Shown: positions 35,835 through 48,506, numbered from the stretch's first letter. The stretch: DNA of 64,000 nt from Brachypodium distachyon (GCF_000005505.3 NC_016132.3:30952914-31016913); one strand, 5' to 3'. Numbers and translations are program-made. The notes: generated by a model from the sequence alone, not told the origin.

Positions 35835-35852
35835 GTCCAGTAGCAAGCACCC

Positions 35853-36668
35853 ATGGAGACGCGTCCTTCGTCGATGTCTGCCGCTGCCGCCGACTCCCTC
35901 GCCGCTTCCCGGAGCCGCCGCCCCAAGCGCGTGCGCGTCTTCTTCGTGGACGCCGACGCCACCGAGTCCGAGTCCTCTGACGCCGAGGAGGAGCCGGAGG
36001 AGCGCGGCAGGCGGCGCGTGCGGGAGGTCATCGACATCGACGTGCCGTCGCCCCAAGCGCCGGCGCCGCCGTCGAGCCACCCGGCGAGAGACCGGCTGCT
36101 CCTGGCGGCGCGGCGCCGCGCGGCCATGGCCGGCGGCGGCCGGTTCCGCGGCGTGCGTCGGCGGCCGTGGGGCAGGTACGCGGCGGAGATCCGCGACCCG
36201 AGCCTCCGGAAGCGGCTCTGGCTCGGCACCTACGACACCGCCGAGGAGGCCGCCGCGGTCTACGACGACGCCGCGCTCCGCCTCAAGGGCTCCCTCGCCG
36301 TCACCAACTTCGTCGCCGCCAAAGCAGCCAAAGCCAACAAGCCCCGGATGACGATGAAGCTCCGCCCTCCCAAGGAACCCGCTGCGGACACCACAGCCGT
36401 GGCTCCTCCTTTGGCGTCGGAGCCAGAGGACTCGTTCTACCCGTTCGCGTCGCCGACCTCCGTGCTGCGGCACGAGCTGCTCCCGCCGGCGTTCGACCTG
36501 CTCTACAGCGGCCTGGGCGAGCTCTGCGACCTGGCCGCGGCGCCCACGCCATCGTCTTCGTCCAAGGCGGCCGAGTTCGACTGCCTGCCGTGGTGGGAGA
36601 GCGAGGACTTCGTGACGCCCACGCCAGCGGGCCTCACGGCGGCCACCAACGCCGTCAGCGTCAAATGA
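35853..36668 (+). CDS. AP2/ERF transcription factor, CRF type (ERF group VI)
   Basis: A single-exon frame of 271 codons with ATG in a good context (CACCCATGGAG). An N-terminal CRF-like region (residues 24-60) has basic [19 protein letters not shown] followed by an acidic run. The AP2 DNA-binding domain spans residues 97-153, with [28 protein letters not shown] and the closing SLAVTNF, including the Ala and Asp that mark ERF rather than DREB types. The C-terminal half has a SPTSVL motif (residues 200-205), seen in group VI ERFs as a possible MAP-kinase site, and a tryptophan/acidic segment ([11 protein letters not shown]) that could activate transcription. Family role: nuclear regulators bind GCC-box-like DNA and act in cytokinin and stress responses. 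The frame is intact and GC-rich, with no sign of decay. The exact orthologue is not determined. Confidence 0.93.
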   Translation: METRPSSMSAAAADSLAASRSRRPKRVRVFFVDADATESESSDAEEEPEERGRRRVREVIDIDVPSPQAPAPPSSHPARDRLLLAARRRAAMAGGGRFRGVRRRPWGRYAAEIRDPSLRKRLWLGTYDTAEEAAAVYDDAALRLKGSLAVTNFVAAKAAKANKPRMTMKLRPPKEPAADTTAVAPPLASEPEDSFYPFASPTSVLRHELLPPAFDLLYSGLGELCDLAAAPTPSSSSKAAEFDCLPWWESEDFVTPTPAGLTAATNAVSVK

Positions 36669-37150
36669 CCCCTTTGTCCCTACTACTTACCCACCACCTG
36701 TCCGTTTCTTTTCCCCCCTTGTCGTGGCGCCGTTTCGCGCCCTCGGGGTGGGAATTTGGGCGGGAGACGCATGACGAGCAAGGGGAGCAGCAGCCGGCAT
36801 TTAATACTATTGTTATTATATTTATTAATTAATTTGTAGCAGTACTAGTAGCAGCAGGAGCAGTAGCATCCGAGGCAGTGGAGCGAGTAGCGAGGTGGCA
36901 GTAAATGGTTTGTTGGGGTGGTGGTGGGTCCGAAGAGCGTGAAGCTGCCTTAACTCGCACGGCTCCTCCGCGTGGAAACGGAGCAGTGTAGTAGCGTCGC
37001 AGTGCGCTGCAGACAGGCAGGCAGGCAGGCTGAGTGATGATCGTGGCTTTATTTTATTTTTTCTTCTTGGGAGTAAAATTGTGTAATGTAATTGTGGTGG
37101 TGGTGGTGGTGGTGGTGAAGAAGTAGCTGTCAGGTGATGCGTTCGCCTTT
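36669..37150 (+). other. Probable 3' UTR and flank of the ERF gene
   Basis: AT-rich TTTAATACTATTGTTATTAT at about 36798 is a plausible polyadenylation region. Further on are a GCAG-type repeat (37010-37030) and a GGT microsatellite of about eight units (37094-37117). Confidence 0.4.
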
Positions 37151-40142
37151 GAACATTCTAATCGCCATGGTCAATGTCGTGGTCAACGCTGAGATGAGTT
37201 GTTTATTACGGCCTGGGTAGTCGGAGAAAGTTCTTCGGCGATGTTTTAGGTTCAAAACTCATGTTCCGGGGCGAACTGGCAAGGGGATTCACTGTTTGGA
37301 CGATCTTTACAGAATCTAGCACCAAACATAGATGATTGCCGACCGAACTATGAACTTCCGATGCCGTTTTCCAGTATGTAGGCGCCGCAAATATCACTGT
37401 CCAATTCGACAAAACAGTGTACGTAGATCAAATGAACTTGGCCAAGCTGTCGCCATCACTTGCCAACAAATAGGGGAAAAATCGTACTTAGAAAACAACC
37501 ATATAACATGGCCACGTTTCAACTACTTGCCTTGGTCGTGCATCCAGCAACTTTGCAATGCCGATATTTGCTCGCCCGCAAATGCTTCGGTGGGTGCCAC
37601 GCGGCGGCATCTAAACCGTTCTTTAGCGCGGCTCGGTGACGTGGGGTCCGCAGGGGTGGATTGCGCGGGAAATTGCCGCATGGCCTTAGGCGAGTGCGAC
37701 CACTTTCGCGCCAATTCCCTGCCCACGTGGTCAAATGACGATAGTGTCCCTGTCCAACCGGACGATGCCTTGGCCACGGAGTCACGCTCGGCGGGATAGA
37801 GCCAACAACTTTTTTTTCCCCGCAAGATCTGGTGATTCTCAGGGTGGGTTCCATCGAGCAAAAAAGAAAAAGACTCCGTCGCCAGAGTTTCTACTATCCT
37901 CTGCCTAATTGTTTACTTGGCGGTTTTGAAAGTAATGTACTTTGTACATGTCTTCATATTTAGGCTCCATTTGAATGCAAGATATGAATAACATACAAAG
38001 GAACAGAAAAATTTGCAGAAATTAGAAGTCATGTTCTAGCTCACAAGCTAGAAATTGTGTGCAAATATGCAATTTTGGTACCATTATCACATTTAGCTCA
38101 CAAGCTCAGCTTTAAAACCGCAAATCTTAACTTTCTGATGAAAGTGTTCCTTTGGCTAGACTAATGCCCAAAAGCTACTCACGATTTTCCTCTGCTGATG
38201 ATTGAAACATCGGTAATCCACATATATGAAACAACCTAAACTTGTAACCTCCCACACAAATCATGTCCTTATTTGATATTTTTAAGGAAAGACCTTGATG
38301 ACATATATTTCAAAATTAAAGTTGATTATGTGGAATATAACCCCACACCGTGAAGTGCCACCGAATCAAAATATCCAGTCATTGTTGGACGAAGAAGACA
38401 AGAGTGGACTCCGATTAGAAAAAATGAAAACAAATGAAATCCAGTTAGAAACCAATTTGTGCCTCAATGTGATACTGATAATGAAATCCAATTAGAAACA
38501 AATTTGTGCATTCTTTTTTTTTAAACCGCTTGATTATTTTCTCTAACAAAGTCGCTAGATTATTAACTTCTACAAAAGCTGCTAGATTAATTACATAAGT
38601 GTGTGTTTGAAGATATTATGTATTTGATCTAACTTACATAGTTCAGCTGTTTGGAAATGGTCGCACGAGAGTGCTTCAACCGACCGGTCTGGGTGACACG
38701 TATGTCAGCGATAGACTTAAAAGGTGGTTGATTTGCTTTCACTTTCTTTTATTCACAATGTAAACTTGTAAAATTGTTTGACGTTGGAGACTTCAATAAT
38801 ATGATGGATGTGTGCATATATCGACGCAAAGGCCGTACCTCTTGTCTGAAAATAAAATTGATTTTGCATTCACATCTCTAAAACATGAGTTCTACGTGAA
38901 AAATAATATCAGACAATTTTAGTTTCTTTAAGAGAAAATATTTTTATGATTGCACTGGCCGTGGATCCGCCTATCTCGTACGCAACCACTGCCTGGGCCC
39001 GGACTGGACTGGTTTGGCCCCAGACCAGTGGGTCTCCATTTGAGAAAAAACCAAGTCGAAAGTAGGCCCATCAGGTCGTAGTTTTTCAGGAAACATCCAC
39101 ATTCTCTCGTTCCCACTCCAAAGGCGGCAAATGCCACACGATATGATGGCAACATTTCAGTTTCCTTTCGAAAACTGAAAATGACAGCAACATTTATCTG
39201 GGTGCAAAGCGTTGTGTGATTCTTGCTTGAGGAGGAAGAAACAAAAGAAGACAAAAGGCAGGGTTTGAAAGTGCGTCCACAAGAGGAAGGGAATAATACG
39301 TGGCTTGAGATGATGTCCTCCACTTGCACAATTGGCAATATATAGTCTAACCTTCTTCTTTTTTCTGTGGAGAACTTCGGACTGTTTGATAAGGGTAAGA
39401 TGGCTGAAAAACTTGATTCTTGTCTGAATAAATCACTTCCATTGCTTCCTTAAGATGATTTTCTCTTCCAACAGAGAAATCGTACAGAACAGTCCTCACC
39501 AAAAGAAAAGAAAGAAAGGTGTACAGACAGAGCGCAAGCATTCGTTGACGCGCATATGCAAACGAAGCAACAAACTGAAAATACTGGTAGTTGGAAAACC
39601 CAACAAACCGGAACCTAACTCGACCTTTCTCCCGGTAATCGATCTTATCTCAGAATAGTTTACCGAAAGTTCAAACAGTAAAAATAAAGATAGTTTACCA
39701 ATCGAGTTAACTTTTGCCGAGTCTTGCTCTTGCACCATCACATGGCCCCACAGAAAGAGAACAGCAAAAGGATAAAAACTGTCCTAATCCTGGGATTTCA
39801 TTTCAATTAGCTAGTCTGACGTTATCAAATCTGCAAACCGCAGAAGACCATATTGTATTGTGCAGTGCTTTTCAGTTGCAGCGACATAATTACAATCTGC
39901 AACATGCTAATTTGTATCAAATGGAGAGTTTTTTTTTCCGAAAAGGAGGAAATACTCCCAGCCTCGCATCAATCGATGCACACAGCCATAATATTATTAA
40001 GAGTTACCAAATGAAGAGTTACCAAATGTATATTTTGCATCTGAAGCTATAGCAGACGGCGAGCATGTGTTTCGATCCGCAGACGTGACAATTTTCTTGT
40101 GAATCATAAGCTATCAGCCTATCGCTATGCAAGCAGCTGAAT
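37151..40142. other. Intergenic, no gene recognised
   Basis: Frames of up to 155 codons (37332-37799, 38928-39338) show no known domain and are matched by opposite-strand frames. No MITE with both ends was found. Confidence 0.45.
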
Positions 40143-40853
40143 TAGGGTGTGCAAAACCGAACCGAAACCGAAAACCGAAATAAATAACCGAAACCGAACA
40201 GAAATATGTTTTCGCAGTTTTCGGTTTCAGGTCCGGCTTTAGGAAAGCGGAACCGTTTGCTTTTCTGTTTTTTGGCCTGTTTTCCATCGCCGGTCTTCGG
40301 CAACGGCAGAGAACGGGATTTTCCCAGCATGTTACGTGAAGGCCGGAAAAAAAGGAATCGGAAATCAGGACGCTGGAATTGCAAGCACTTTGGTAGATCT
40401 GAACGTTACCAAATCGTTGATTGATGTCCGTCAATTATACGTCGACTGGACTCCTTCAATTATACAACTTCATTCATATCCTTCTTTTTTTTTCACATTT
40501 TGGCTATAAACCAAACATACAAGTCTGATTTTTACATTTTTGGCATATCCAATGGCTATAATCCAAACAACAACTTATCTTGGTCATGTCCTTACTTTGG
40601 TTATGCCAATATTTTGGTAGGCTAGATGAAGCTCAATCCAAACAGTCCCTATACATGCTCATGACAACATATTGTATATATGTGTTGCTCAAAAATTCGC
40701 GTCAAATTTGGTTATTACCGAAACTGAACCGAAACCGAATGGTTAAAACCGAAATCAAATTGTATTTTTATACGTAACCGAATATACCGAAGTATACAAA
40801 CCGTATAAACGAAAAACGTGTAAACGGAACAGAAAAACCGAACGCACACCCTG
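40143..40853. mobile_element. Non-autonomous hAT-like element, about 710 bp
   Basis: The left end TAGGGTGTGCAAAACCGAAC and right end GAACGCACACCCTGA are inverted complements over AGGGTGTGC. Next to both ends are dense ACCGAAA/CCGAAC sub-terminal motifs (40150-40225 and 40720-40850). TIR plus motif-rich sub-termini fit hAT elements. There is no transposase inside. A clean 8-bp target duplication is not visible, so the outer bases are uncertain. Confidence 0.6.
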
Positions 40854-41833
40854 ACAGCAGACCATAAGAGCTTTTTTTTAACCGAGACCATAAGAGCTTG
40901 ACGATAGACGTCTGGATTCACTAAATTACATCCACCCAAAAATAAGAGTCGTCTGATTCTGAGTTTTTGGATCATCAGGTTGTTTCTTTTATGGAGCCAT
41001 TCTTTCTTCCCTTCTCCTGGTACCGTACCTACAGGAAACAAAAAACAGCGCAGAGACAATATAAGCAAGTAAACTACAAGAACCCAAAATGGAAAATCGA
41101 AATATTAACTGCATAATTTAGACCCAAATCAGAAGTTTTTTTTTGGATGAAAAATGTAGCAAAATTTATAAAACGTGTTTGATATGCAAGTGGAATACAT
41201 CAATATAGAAAACAGAACATCCCCAAATACTCTTTTGAATTTATCTATAAGATTGAAAATTTTGTTTGAGCATGTGCCGGTTTATTTGTTAACACTAGTA
41301 AGCATGCACGGCGTTAATATCTTCTTCCATCCAATACTTCTTGCAGTTAACATTCATAAGCCACAAGATGTCCTCCGTGATTACAATATGTCGATGAGAA
41401 ACGTCTTAATATGATGGATTAACAACTATTACCCTTTTTTATAATAGTTTAAGACTAAAATGAAAAGCAAATGTAATAGGTCATTGGATCGAAAGCTGTC
41501 TTCGACTTTGCTATATAAGGCAGCGAATAGTGACTCGTCACTATAACCATAAGTTAAGTCGATTTGATCATCTCAAACACTCGGTGCCGGTCGCAAGTGA
41601 CCAAGTCACCGGTTCACCACTAACTTAGCCGCGACTTCGTGCCACCAGCAAGGTACACACATCCTCTTAGATCACCACCTGGCATCTTTGCTTCGTCGGC
41701 AAGTGTGAGTACGGGCTGCAAAAGGAAGATAATGAGGCCGATTTTTGTTAGTGATCGCACAACGGCTCATCATCCAACAGTTTGCCCCGTGTCCGTGGAA
41801 GGTTCTCTTTCTTCTCCAATCGAGCCGCCCCTT
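40854..41833. other. Intergenic, no gene recognised
   Basis: AT-rich, with frames below 120 codons and nothing recognisable. Confidence 0.45.
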
Positions 41834-42128
41834 TAGGCCTTATTTGGTGTTAGTGTATTTTTTAGCCACTAGTGTTTTGGTATTTGAGAGTTTTTGGTGT
41901 TCATCCAAAACACTCAAAAACCCAAAATACGAGGGTTTTTTTTGAAACACTAGTTTGAGAAGTGTTTTAATTTCGTACAAAAATGGAGTGTTTTGTTTGG
42001 AAAACTAGGGATAATCCCTTCCAAACCCTTCCTACCAAACAACCATTTGAAGTTTGTAGTGTTTTTCAATTTGGAGTGGTTTATACCCTAAAAAACACTC
42101 CAAAAACTCTAGTACCAATCAGGGCCTA
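41834..42128. mobile_element. TIR element (MITE), about 295 bp
   Basis: TAGGCCTTATTTGGTGTTAG at the left is the imperfect inverted complement of CTAGTACCAATCAGGGCCTA at the right. Internal AAACACT/AGTGTTT segments recur in both orientations. The GGCC..TTTGGT start resembles Tourist/PIF or hAT-type MITEs; flanking bases do not give a clean duplication, so I leave the superfamily open. Confidence 0.65.
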
Positions 42129-42609
42129 ATGAGTAATTTCCTTGAATCAAGTACTAAGGGATGGCTTTGACTTGCAGATAGCCAGCCCATATGGCCTGAT
42201 CTTGGACATCATTACAGCAAGGAATCAAACAGCGCACACAAACTATAGACATTCATTCTTCATTTGTTAGTAAGGGAGGGACAATGAAGTTGCAATCAGA
42301 ATTCAGATCGAGATGGAAAAAAAGTGATAACTTGCATGGATTCTCACACGATTTCAGATTGACGGACCAGGAGGTAATAAGAATCATAACTCCCCACTTC
42401 AGTACAAGGCAGAAACCTATACAGTTACAGCGATATTGATGTCTGGTATAGATGACTCAGTAGCCAAAATTATCATAACGTGTCCATTTACATATGTACT
42501 AGTATAAGCAAGCACTCTAATTAGATACACCATAGATTTCCTTCAAAAAAAGATACACCATAGATCTACTACAGAGGAGCTGCAACGCTAGCTTGCAGTT
42601 CAGTTTCTT
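42129..42609. other. 3' flank of the receptor-kinase gene
   Basis: AT-rich sequence downstream (minus-strand sense) of the kinase stop, containing its probable 3' UTR. A short duplicated phrase, AGATACACCATAGAT, occurs at about 42525 and 42550. No gene is seen. Confidence 0.5.
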
Positions 42610-45246
42610 TCACCTGCCATCTGGATTCATGAGCTGTGAGAAAATGGTGCTTGGGGTCAGCCCAGCCGACTCCGCACTCGCGATGCTCCGTTGTGTGATG
42701 CTCATTGTGCTCGCCGTGGTAGTGGTAGTAGTCTCAGTCGATGGTTCGTCTGACTGCAGTCTGGTCGGGACGAGAGGCGATGATACATCTGATGACGACA
42801 TCCCCCCGGTGAGGCTGCTATTGTCCTCGGCACTCTCCTGCAGCTGGAGTACAAACTCAAGGTTCCACAGGACATCACTCATAGAAGGCCTGTCAATGCT
42901 GTGATCAGCCACACATTTCTCCGCAGTCTCTGCAAATTTCACAAAGCATTGGGGAGAAATTTTCCCTTGGAGGAGTGGGTCGATGATCTGACCGAGTATG
43001 CCTTTCTTCTGGCAGTGCAATGCCCAATCGGCAAGGTTCACTTGCTCTTTTGGAAGCGAGGGGCTCAAGGCAGGCCGCGCACACAGGACCTCAAACAGCA
43101 CAACTCCGAAGGAGTAGACATCAGATTTCTCAGAGAGCTGCTGCCTACGGAAGTACTCAGGATCCAGGTATCCGAAGCTGCCCTTCACAACCGTGCTCAC
43201 ATGGGTGTTGTCCACATTCGGACCTGTCTTCGACAGCCCAAAGTCAGAAACCTTAGCAACCCACTTGTCATCCAATAAGATGTTGGTGGTCTTGACGTCG
43301 CGGTGGATGATGGTTTGCTTTACGCCCGTGTGCAGGTAGTGTAGCCCCCGGGCAGCACCGATGCAGATCTCAAGGCGCTGCTTCCATGAGAGTGGTGGGT
43401 TCTTGGTCTTGTAAAGATGCTCCCGCAGGGTTCCATGGGCCATGTAGTCATACACCAGAATCATCTCATTCTTATCCTCGCAGTAGCCAATCAGGGACAC
43501 AAGGTGCCGGTGCCGGAGCTTGGACAGCATCTCAATTTCAGTTTGGAACTCGTGAACACCCTGCTCAGACATTGGGTTGCAACGCTTGATTGCCAGCTTG
43601 GTGCCGCTATCTATCTCTCCAAGATACACATTCCCAAATCCACCTTTGCCAAGGAGAAAGGCTTGATCAAAATTGTTGGTGGCAGCCTGAACTTCAGCAA
43701 ATGAGAAGTGGCGACAAAGATTAGATGGCAGTGATGCATGGCTCCCGGTGGTGGCCGTATTCCCCGAGTTGCCAGATCGTGATCTGCTGTAATCAGCAAG
43801 AGGAGTCCAGCAGCCATCATCAGATTTATCAGAATCCTTTGATATCTTCTTGTTTCGTCTGCAGGCGATGCACACGCCAAAACATATAAGCAGCACTGCA
43901 AAACCCCCAATAGCTCCACATATGGCAGCCAAGACAGTACCTCTTGAATTCCCTTCCCTGGACGGCCCGTTCGGGTTCACATCAGGCTTCTGTGGAAGTG
44001 GAGGATTGAGCCCAGCAAGATTGTTCTTTCCATAGTCCTGTAGCTTGAAGACTTCAAGACCATTCAGTATTGCATCATAATACTCTGGTTTACTTGAAAG
44101 ATCAGGGTAAAGTGCAACCCACATGTCCACCTGACCAGAACCAGTAGTGATGATAACATAGTCTGTGTATGCTGTTCTGCCGATTCCTCCGCTCCAGGCG
44201 ATGACATCCATTTGCCTCTGTGCTGTCTGGTTGTTGATGTAGATGAAGAAGGACCTCTGATTCACTTTGGTTATAGGATACTGGATCTCACAGAAATGAA
44301 ACCTTAGGAGGTAGAAGAACCCCGCATCGACTGGTAAAATCCATGTAAGGTTGTAGTTCAAGTTGACCTGTGCATTTGTCCCCATCGACCGTGCCGTACC
44401 ATAAACGCCAATTGGCGCAGTGTAATTTGGAACCGTGGATGTGTATTTGATGGTCAAATTATTATCTCTGGAGAAAGCTACTCCAGAACCACCAAATATG
44501 TAAGGTGAATCATTGGCCCATGAGCGATAAAAGCTCAAGTCATCTTTGGGGGGAATGGCTTGGCCACCGACATTGAGCCGGTGCATCGTCTGGAAGCCTC
44601 TGTCAGTGTTGATTTGGAACGGAGCTGGAGTACCACCGTTGACAAATCTTGTATCAGCTGTCGTGAAAATGTCGGGCGTGGGCACAATCTCTATGCCATT
44701 CACAAATGCATAAGAACCATTCCAATGTTTTGAAGGAGCAAATGTGAGGTCTAGGCTGCCTGAAGAAACATTCAACGAGAATTCACGGACAAGGTAGGCA
44801 ACATTGATCGCCTGAGCTGTTTGAGAAGCGTTGAAGTCATTTAAGAGGGAAAGGTTTCTTGTTGTGACACTGAAGAAGGCATCAGAGACAGCATAGTTTC
44901 CATAAGCAATCGGATAGAAGTAGAGGCGGACAAACATGCGGCCTGCACTGACAGGGAAGGAATAGGTGTAATTTGAAGTGAAGATGCGGGCAGTCATAAA
45001 AGGGACTGTGGAGGGAAGTGAAGGGTGCTGGTATGAAGCAGGGGCTGTAACTCCTTTAACTAATGGCGCGAACTTGGAGCTGGTGTCCCCGTCCCAAGTC
45101 CGACCATTATCATCATTGTTTTGGCCGGATGCTCCGCAATTTAGGGCAACGTGGCCAGAGGCAGTAGAATTGTTATCAGCCACCACAACAAGCAAGATGA
45201 GAGACAATAGTGTGAGGATAATAACTAGTAGAATTGGGAATCCCAT
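42610..45246 (-). CDS. CrRLK1L receptor-like kinase, FERONIA type
   Basis: Uninterrupted frame of 878 codons with ATG at 45244-45246. Residues 1-22 form a hydrophobic signal peptide. Residues 30-400 are a malectin-like extracellular region with several N-glycosylation sites (for example NYT, NLS, NGS). A transmembrane helix lies at 437-462, followed by basic CRRNKK. The Ser/Thr kinase domain covers about 530-800: glycine loop [12 protein letters not shown] (532-543), Lys554 in AIKRC, catalytic HRD at 648-650, DFG at 668-670, and an activation segment with [15 protein letters not shown]. The kinase looks catalytically complete. The C-terminal end [16 protein letters not shown] is typical of the FERONIA subgroup. 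These plasma-membrane receptors bind RALF peptides and cell-wall pectin and control growth, fertilisation and immunity. The coding region is intronless, as is usual in this family. Confidence 0.95.
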   Translation of the reverse strand: MGFPILLVIILTLLSLILLVVVADNNSTASGHVALNCGASGQNNDDNGRTWDGDTSSKFAPLVKGVTAPASYQHPSLPSTVPFMTARIFTSNYTYSFPVSAGRMFVRLYFYPIAYGNYAVSDAFFSVTTRNLSLLNDFNASQTAQAINVAYLVREFSLNVSSGSLDLTFAPSKHWNGSYAFVNGIEIVPTPDIFTTADTRFVNGGTPAPFQINTDRGFQTMHRLNVGGQAIPPKDDLSFYRSWANDSPYIFGGSGVAFSRDNNLTIKYTSTVPNYTAPIGVYGTARSMGTNAQVNLNYNLTWILPVDAGFFYLLRFHFCEIQYPITKVNQRSFFIYINNQTAQRQMDVIAWSGGIGRTAYTDYVIITTGSGQVDMWVALYPDLSSKPEYYDAILNGLEVFKLQDYGKNNLAGLNPPLPQKPDVNPNGPSREGNSRGTVLAAICGAIGGFAVLLICFGVCIACRRNKKISKDSDKSDDGCWTPLADYSRSRSGNSGNTATTGSHASLPSNLCRHFSFAEVQAATNNFDQAFLLGKGGFGNVYLGEIDSGTKLAIKRCNPMSEQGVHEFQTEIEMLSKLRHRHLVSLIGYCEDKNEMILVYDYMAHGTLREHLYKTKNPPLSWKQRLEICIGAARGLHYLHTGVKQTIIHRDVKTTNILLDDKWVAKVSDFGLSKTGPNVDNTHVSTVVKGSFGYLDPEYFRRQQLSEKSDVYSFGVVLFEVLCARPALSPSLPKEQVNLADWALHCQKKGILGQIIDPLLQGKISPQCFVKFAETAEKCVADHSIDRPSMSDVLWNLEFVLQLQESAEDNSSLTGGMSSSDVSSPLVPTRLQSDEPSTETTTTTTASTMSITQRSIASAESAGLTPSTIFSQLMNPDGR

Positions 45247-46310
45247 TGCCGTGGTTGGTGTACTAGGATTATCAAACTAAGGACTCCACTACACCGATTT
45301 GATACAACAGTTGCATAATGCCCGAATATCAGAGTTTGCTTGGTGGGATTTGGGGCAAGAAAATGTCGAGAAAACTTAGAAGGTCCTAGGAGTTAGGACA
45401 GTACTGCTGTTTAGTGAAGAAGGCACATCCTGAGAGCAGCAGAACCTGCAATTGCAACAACGGAATAAGCAGAAAATTCAGTGAAGTGAATCATGGAAAG
45501 ATAAACCACAGTTAATTGATGCAAAGGCAGAACATCACAGGTCTGACTATCTGAGTATGAGAACACTACTAATCATTTCAAGAAACTGAAGTTTCTGGTA
45601 CTGCCGAAAGTTGGAAGCTGTACTGAAAGAGCAGTAGGTAAACACCGCACATTGATGCAGTTCACCTGTATTCTTCATTTCTTTCCAAAAAAAAAGTGCA
45701 AAGAAGAAGAAGAAGAAAATCTTTGCCAGATTTTAGCTGAAAAATAGCAATATTTCTCAAAGAGGGGTGGGGGGGGGGGGGGGCATGTTACTGTAACTAC
45801 TGGATACACAGGAAAATCAGGAAAGAAAGCATCAGGTAAAAGTTAGTACATCTTTCTGAAGCAAAAAACATGACATACAGAAGAAAAAGCACATGGACGA
45901 AGAGTGTCGGATGATAATTGTATATATTGATAGAAAAAATCGATGCAAAGGCTACAGTTTTATTTTGTTGTTTCCCCTCCTAAATACGAAATACGGAGAG
46001 AGATCATGTATGTAGAAACAAAAGTCTAAAATACCAAACTATCTAAACAGCAAAACCCCAATTGCTGCCACTCCGACGGATCCGTGGATGCAAGAACCAA
46101 TCTTTAGAGAACCCTTTGACCAATTTTGGCGCCAAAACTGAACTACTGGAACGATTCAAGCCCAAGAACAGAATCACAGGGCACATCCAACCGAACCAAG
46201 TAGGAAAAAGTAGCTTGAAACGAAGGAGGAAGAGGCAAGGTTACCTAACCGTGAAGGCCGAGCTCGTTTGGGAAGATAGATCAGAGCCGCTGGAGAGATG
46301 AAGGCCCCGC
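45247..46310 (-). other. 5' UTR of the receptor-kinase gene with probable intron
   Basis: On the minus strand a donor-like GGTTAG/GTAACC junction has its intron start at 46244, and an acceptor-like TTGCAATTGCAG/GTTCTG places the intron end at 45446. Removing about 0.8 kb would join a CT-rich first exon (about 46245-46310) to the leader directly before the ATG. CrRLK1L genes commonly have a 5'-UTR intron. The intron contains a 15-G run on the plus strand (45769-45783). Transcription start is not located. Confidence 0.45.
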
Positions 46311-46637
46311 CGACGGCGGCAGTTACGGCGCGTTTGGTGGACAAAAGCGACGAGAAATTGCGCAATGCGCTCGCTGGCTGGCCTGTAGTAGTGGTTCTGG
46401 GGTTTGGCCGTGTGGGAATGGAATGGGAAGAGATATTCAGGTCCGGTGGCAGCTACTACCGCACTAGCTAGTGGAGTTTCACATACAAGTACTTGTACTC
46501 TTTCAAAATGCATCGGATATACTGTACTGTAGTAAGTAGTGTTTTCTTGGTAAACCACCGGTGCATTAGCATTTGTACATGTGTGTAGCGCAAAGTATAT
46601 ACCACGTAACAGTGAAGTATATTAAGAGTATATTCTA

Positions 46638-46871
46638 CTCCGTTCCTTTCTAAATTAGGGTGTATATTGTTTTCTTTGACCGAACATTTGACCAAAATTT
46701 AGTCTATTAATATATATTTTTTGTGAAATAAAATTGACATCGTTGGATTCGTATTCAAAAGTATTTGTTTACGATTATGATTTATATCGCATAATTCATA
46801 CGATGGAGTAATCTTTGGTCAAACGGTCAAAGTAAACAATATAGAGGTCTTAATTTGAGGAACAGAGGGAG
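46638..46871. mobile_element. Stowaway-like MITE, 234 bp, in the receptor-kinase promoter
   Basis: CTCCGTTCCTTTCTAAATTAG at the left pairs with TTAATTTGAGGAACAGAGGGAG at the right. The inner arms (GTATATTGTTTTCTTTGACCG against GGTCAAAGTAAACAATAT) are also complementary. TA flanks at 46636-46637 and 46872-46873. It lies about 330 bp upstream of the inferred first exon of the kinase gene. Confidence 0.88.
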
Positions 46872-46873
46872 TA

Positions 46874-47900
46874 TGTTGGAGTGGTACATTTTGGACTACT
46901 ATTCTGTAGGTTGTATGTACAATTTTTAAAATTCTCCATTGTATATACAAATATTAAGATATTTCTAAATATACCAAAAATGCACACTCCATCCAGAATT
47001 GCAAGACTAAATTCTAAATCTGAAATTTCTAAAAATACAAAGCCATTTTTACTTGAGTTAATTTGATTTTTAACTAGATCCTGTTACCACATTAAAGATT
47101 GATTAGTACTACATTTCAGCTGGTGCGGATTTATCTACTTACACGATCATAACCATTATTAGGTGTATTCTAAGGTGGAAGGAACGCCGTAGTTTCAGGA
47201 AAGCATGGGGTTGTGTATGCAATTTAGCCATTCAGGTGGAAGAGTTCTTCGCCAGTCGTCGATCGAATTGGAAAATACATGGCTTTGTGCTATGATGCGT
47301 TCCAGATTCCAAATTGGCCACACACGGGGGTAAAGTGATTAAATTGCAAATCGCTGTAGCATTACCGTGTGGAGACGTTTTCTAAGGTAGTCTTTGTCTG
47401 TTCATTAAACGTGAGACGCTGGCCTTATCTAATAATCCTTGTTCGGTCAATGGCTGGACGCTCAGGTTGGTTTTTTCGAACATAAAACAGTGGGTAAAAT
47501 ACTTACTGGACCCCGGGTTGGTGCCGTTGCTTTCGGCGTTGACGGCTGACAGCTTGCTTCGGTATACTCGGTCGTATCGAGTATATAAACGTATATTTAT
47601 CCCTTCTACTTTTTTTACAACTTTATATGACCCTAAAATGTAAAATTGAGTAATGCATACAAAAAATTATCCACATTTAATTTGTATGGTGTGCCGTAAA
47701 AAGACAAAACATACGCTATTTTTTTAACCCAATACATTTAATTTGTTTTTTATACATCGTACGTGTCAATTTTGCGTACTTTTTTTTTCATATAGTATGT
47801 TTATATATTTAATAATATGCTAGATTTTTTTTTTGAAAACATCAGCATGTTTTTTTAAATGCTTCTTTAAACCCTACCCAATCCAGTTCTGAATTACATA
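46874..47900. other. Intergenic, no gene recognised
   Basis: AT-rich sequence with poly-T tracts (47610-47850) and frames below 65 codons. Confidence 0.45.
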
Positions 47901-48112
47901 AGAGCATCTCTAGCAGACACCGAACTGGACGGCCCGAACTCGGTTTTCAGTTTTGGGCCAAAAAAAGGGCCGATCAGCTACAGAAAACTGGCCCGGCCCG
48001 AAAAAATCTTTTCGGGGGAACCGAAGCTCCACCTCCGAAGCACGTATATCTACGGCTTGGATGGGGCTTTTCGGTTCCAAATCTGAAACCCCCTCCACCG
48101 CCTTCCGACGAA
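47901..48112. mobile_element. MITE-like fragment
   Basis: AGAGCATCTCTAGCAGAC at the start is the form seen at the ends of common grass MITEs. GGGCC/GGCCC and CGGTTTTC motifs follow. The right end is missing, and at about 48113 the sequence changes to the gypsy remnant. Confidence 0.35.
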
Positions 48113-48115
48113 CTG

Positions 48116-48481
48116 ATGTACGACTCCGATGATGAGGACATCCATAGTCCTGTATCATCAACTCCAATTGATGATTTTGCTGCACAAGACAAGCCCAATG
48201 AAGTTAGACTTGGGCCAATAACAAGCGCACGTGCAAAGCTACTTGAACAACAGGTGAACTCATTCTTAATTGAATCTGATATTTTAATTGATGAGAACTT
48301 TACACTACCTAAGTCTATGCATCTATGTATGATCAGATTTGAAAATGATTCAAGCATTGCACGTGGAGGAGGAGAGCTGCAGCAAGATCCATTGCCATTG
48401 ATTTCTAATATCAAGAAGAGCGCGAGGGAGGAGAGGGAGGCCGGCGCACCACATGAAGAGAAGGAAATCCAACAGCAATAG
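48116..48481 (+). pseudogene. Gypsy polyprotein C-terminal remnant
   Basis: A 121-codon frame contains GPITSARAKLLEQQVNSFL and LPKSMHLCMIRFENDSS, a segment that in grass gypsy elements (chromovirus-like) follows the integrase at the C-terminus of pol. The end is acidic and glutamine-rich, with a normal stop. The integrase and everything upstream are missing. The LTR-like segment at 49203-49645 downstream fits as the 3' LTR of the same element, separated from this remnant by a later TIR-element insertion. Confidence 0.6.
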
Positions 48482-48506
48482 AAGTTGATATGGTTGATGC
48501 TAGAAC

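Noticed and set aside
36167..36832. A 221-codon ORF overlapping the ERF gene, and the 317-codon minus-strand ORF at 35520-36473
   Set aside because: Both are GC-driven shadows of the AP2/ERF frame, with arginine/alanine-rich translations and no motif.
45769..45783. RNA G-quadruplex in the kinase leader
   Set aside because: The G-run is on the plus strand while the gene is on the minus strand, so the transcript would carry C, and it lies in the probable intron.
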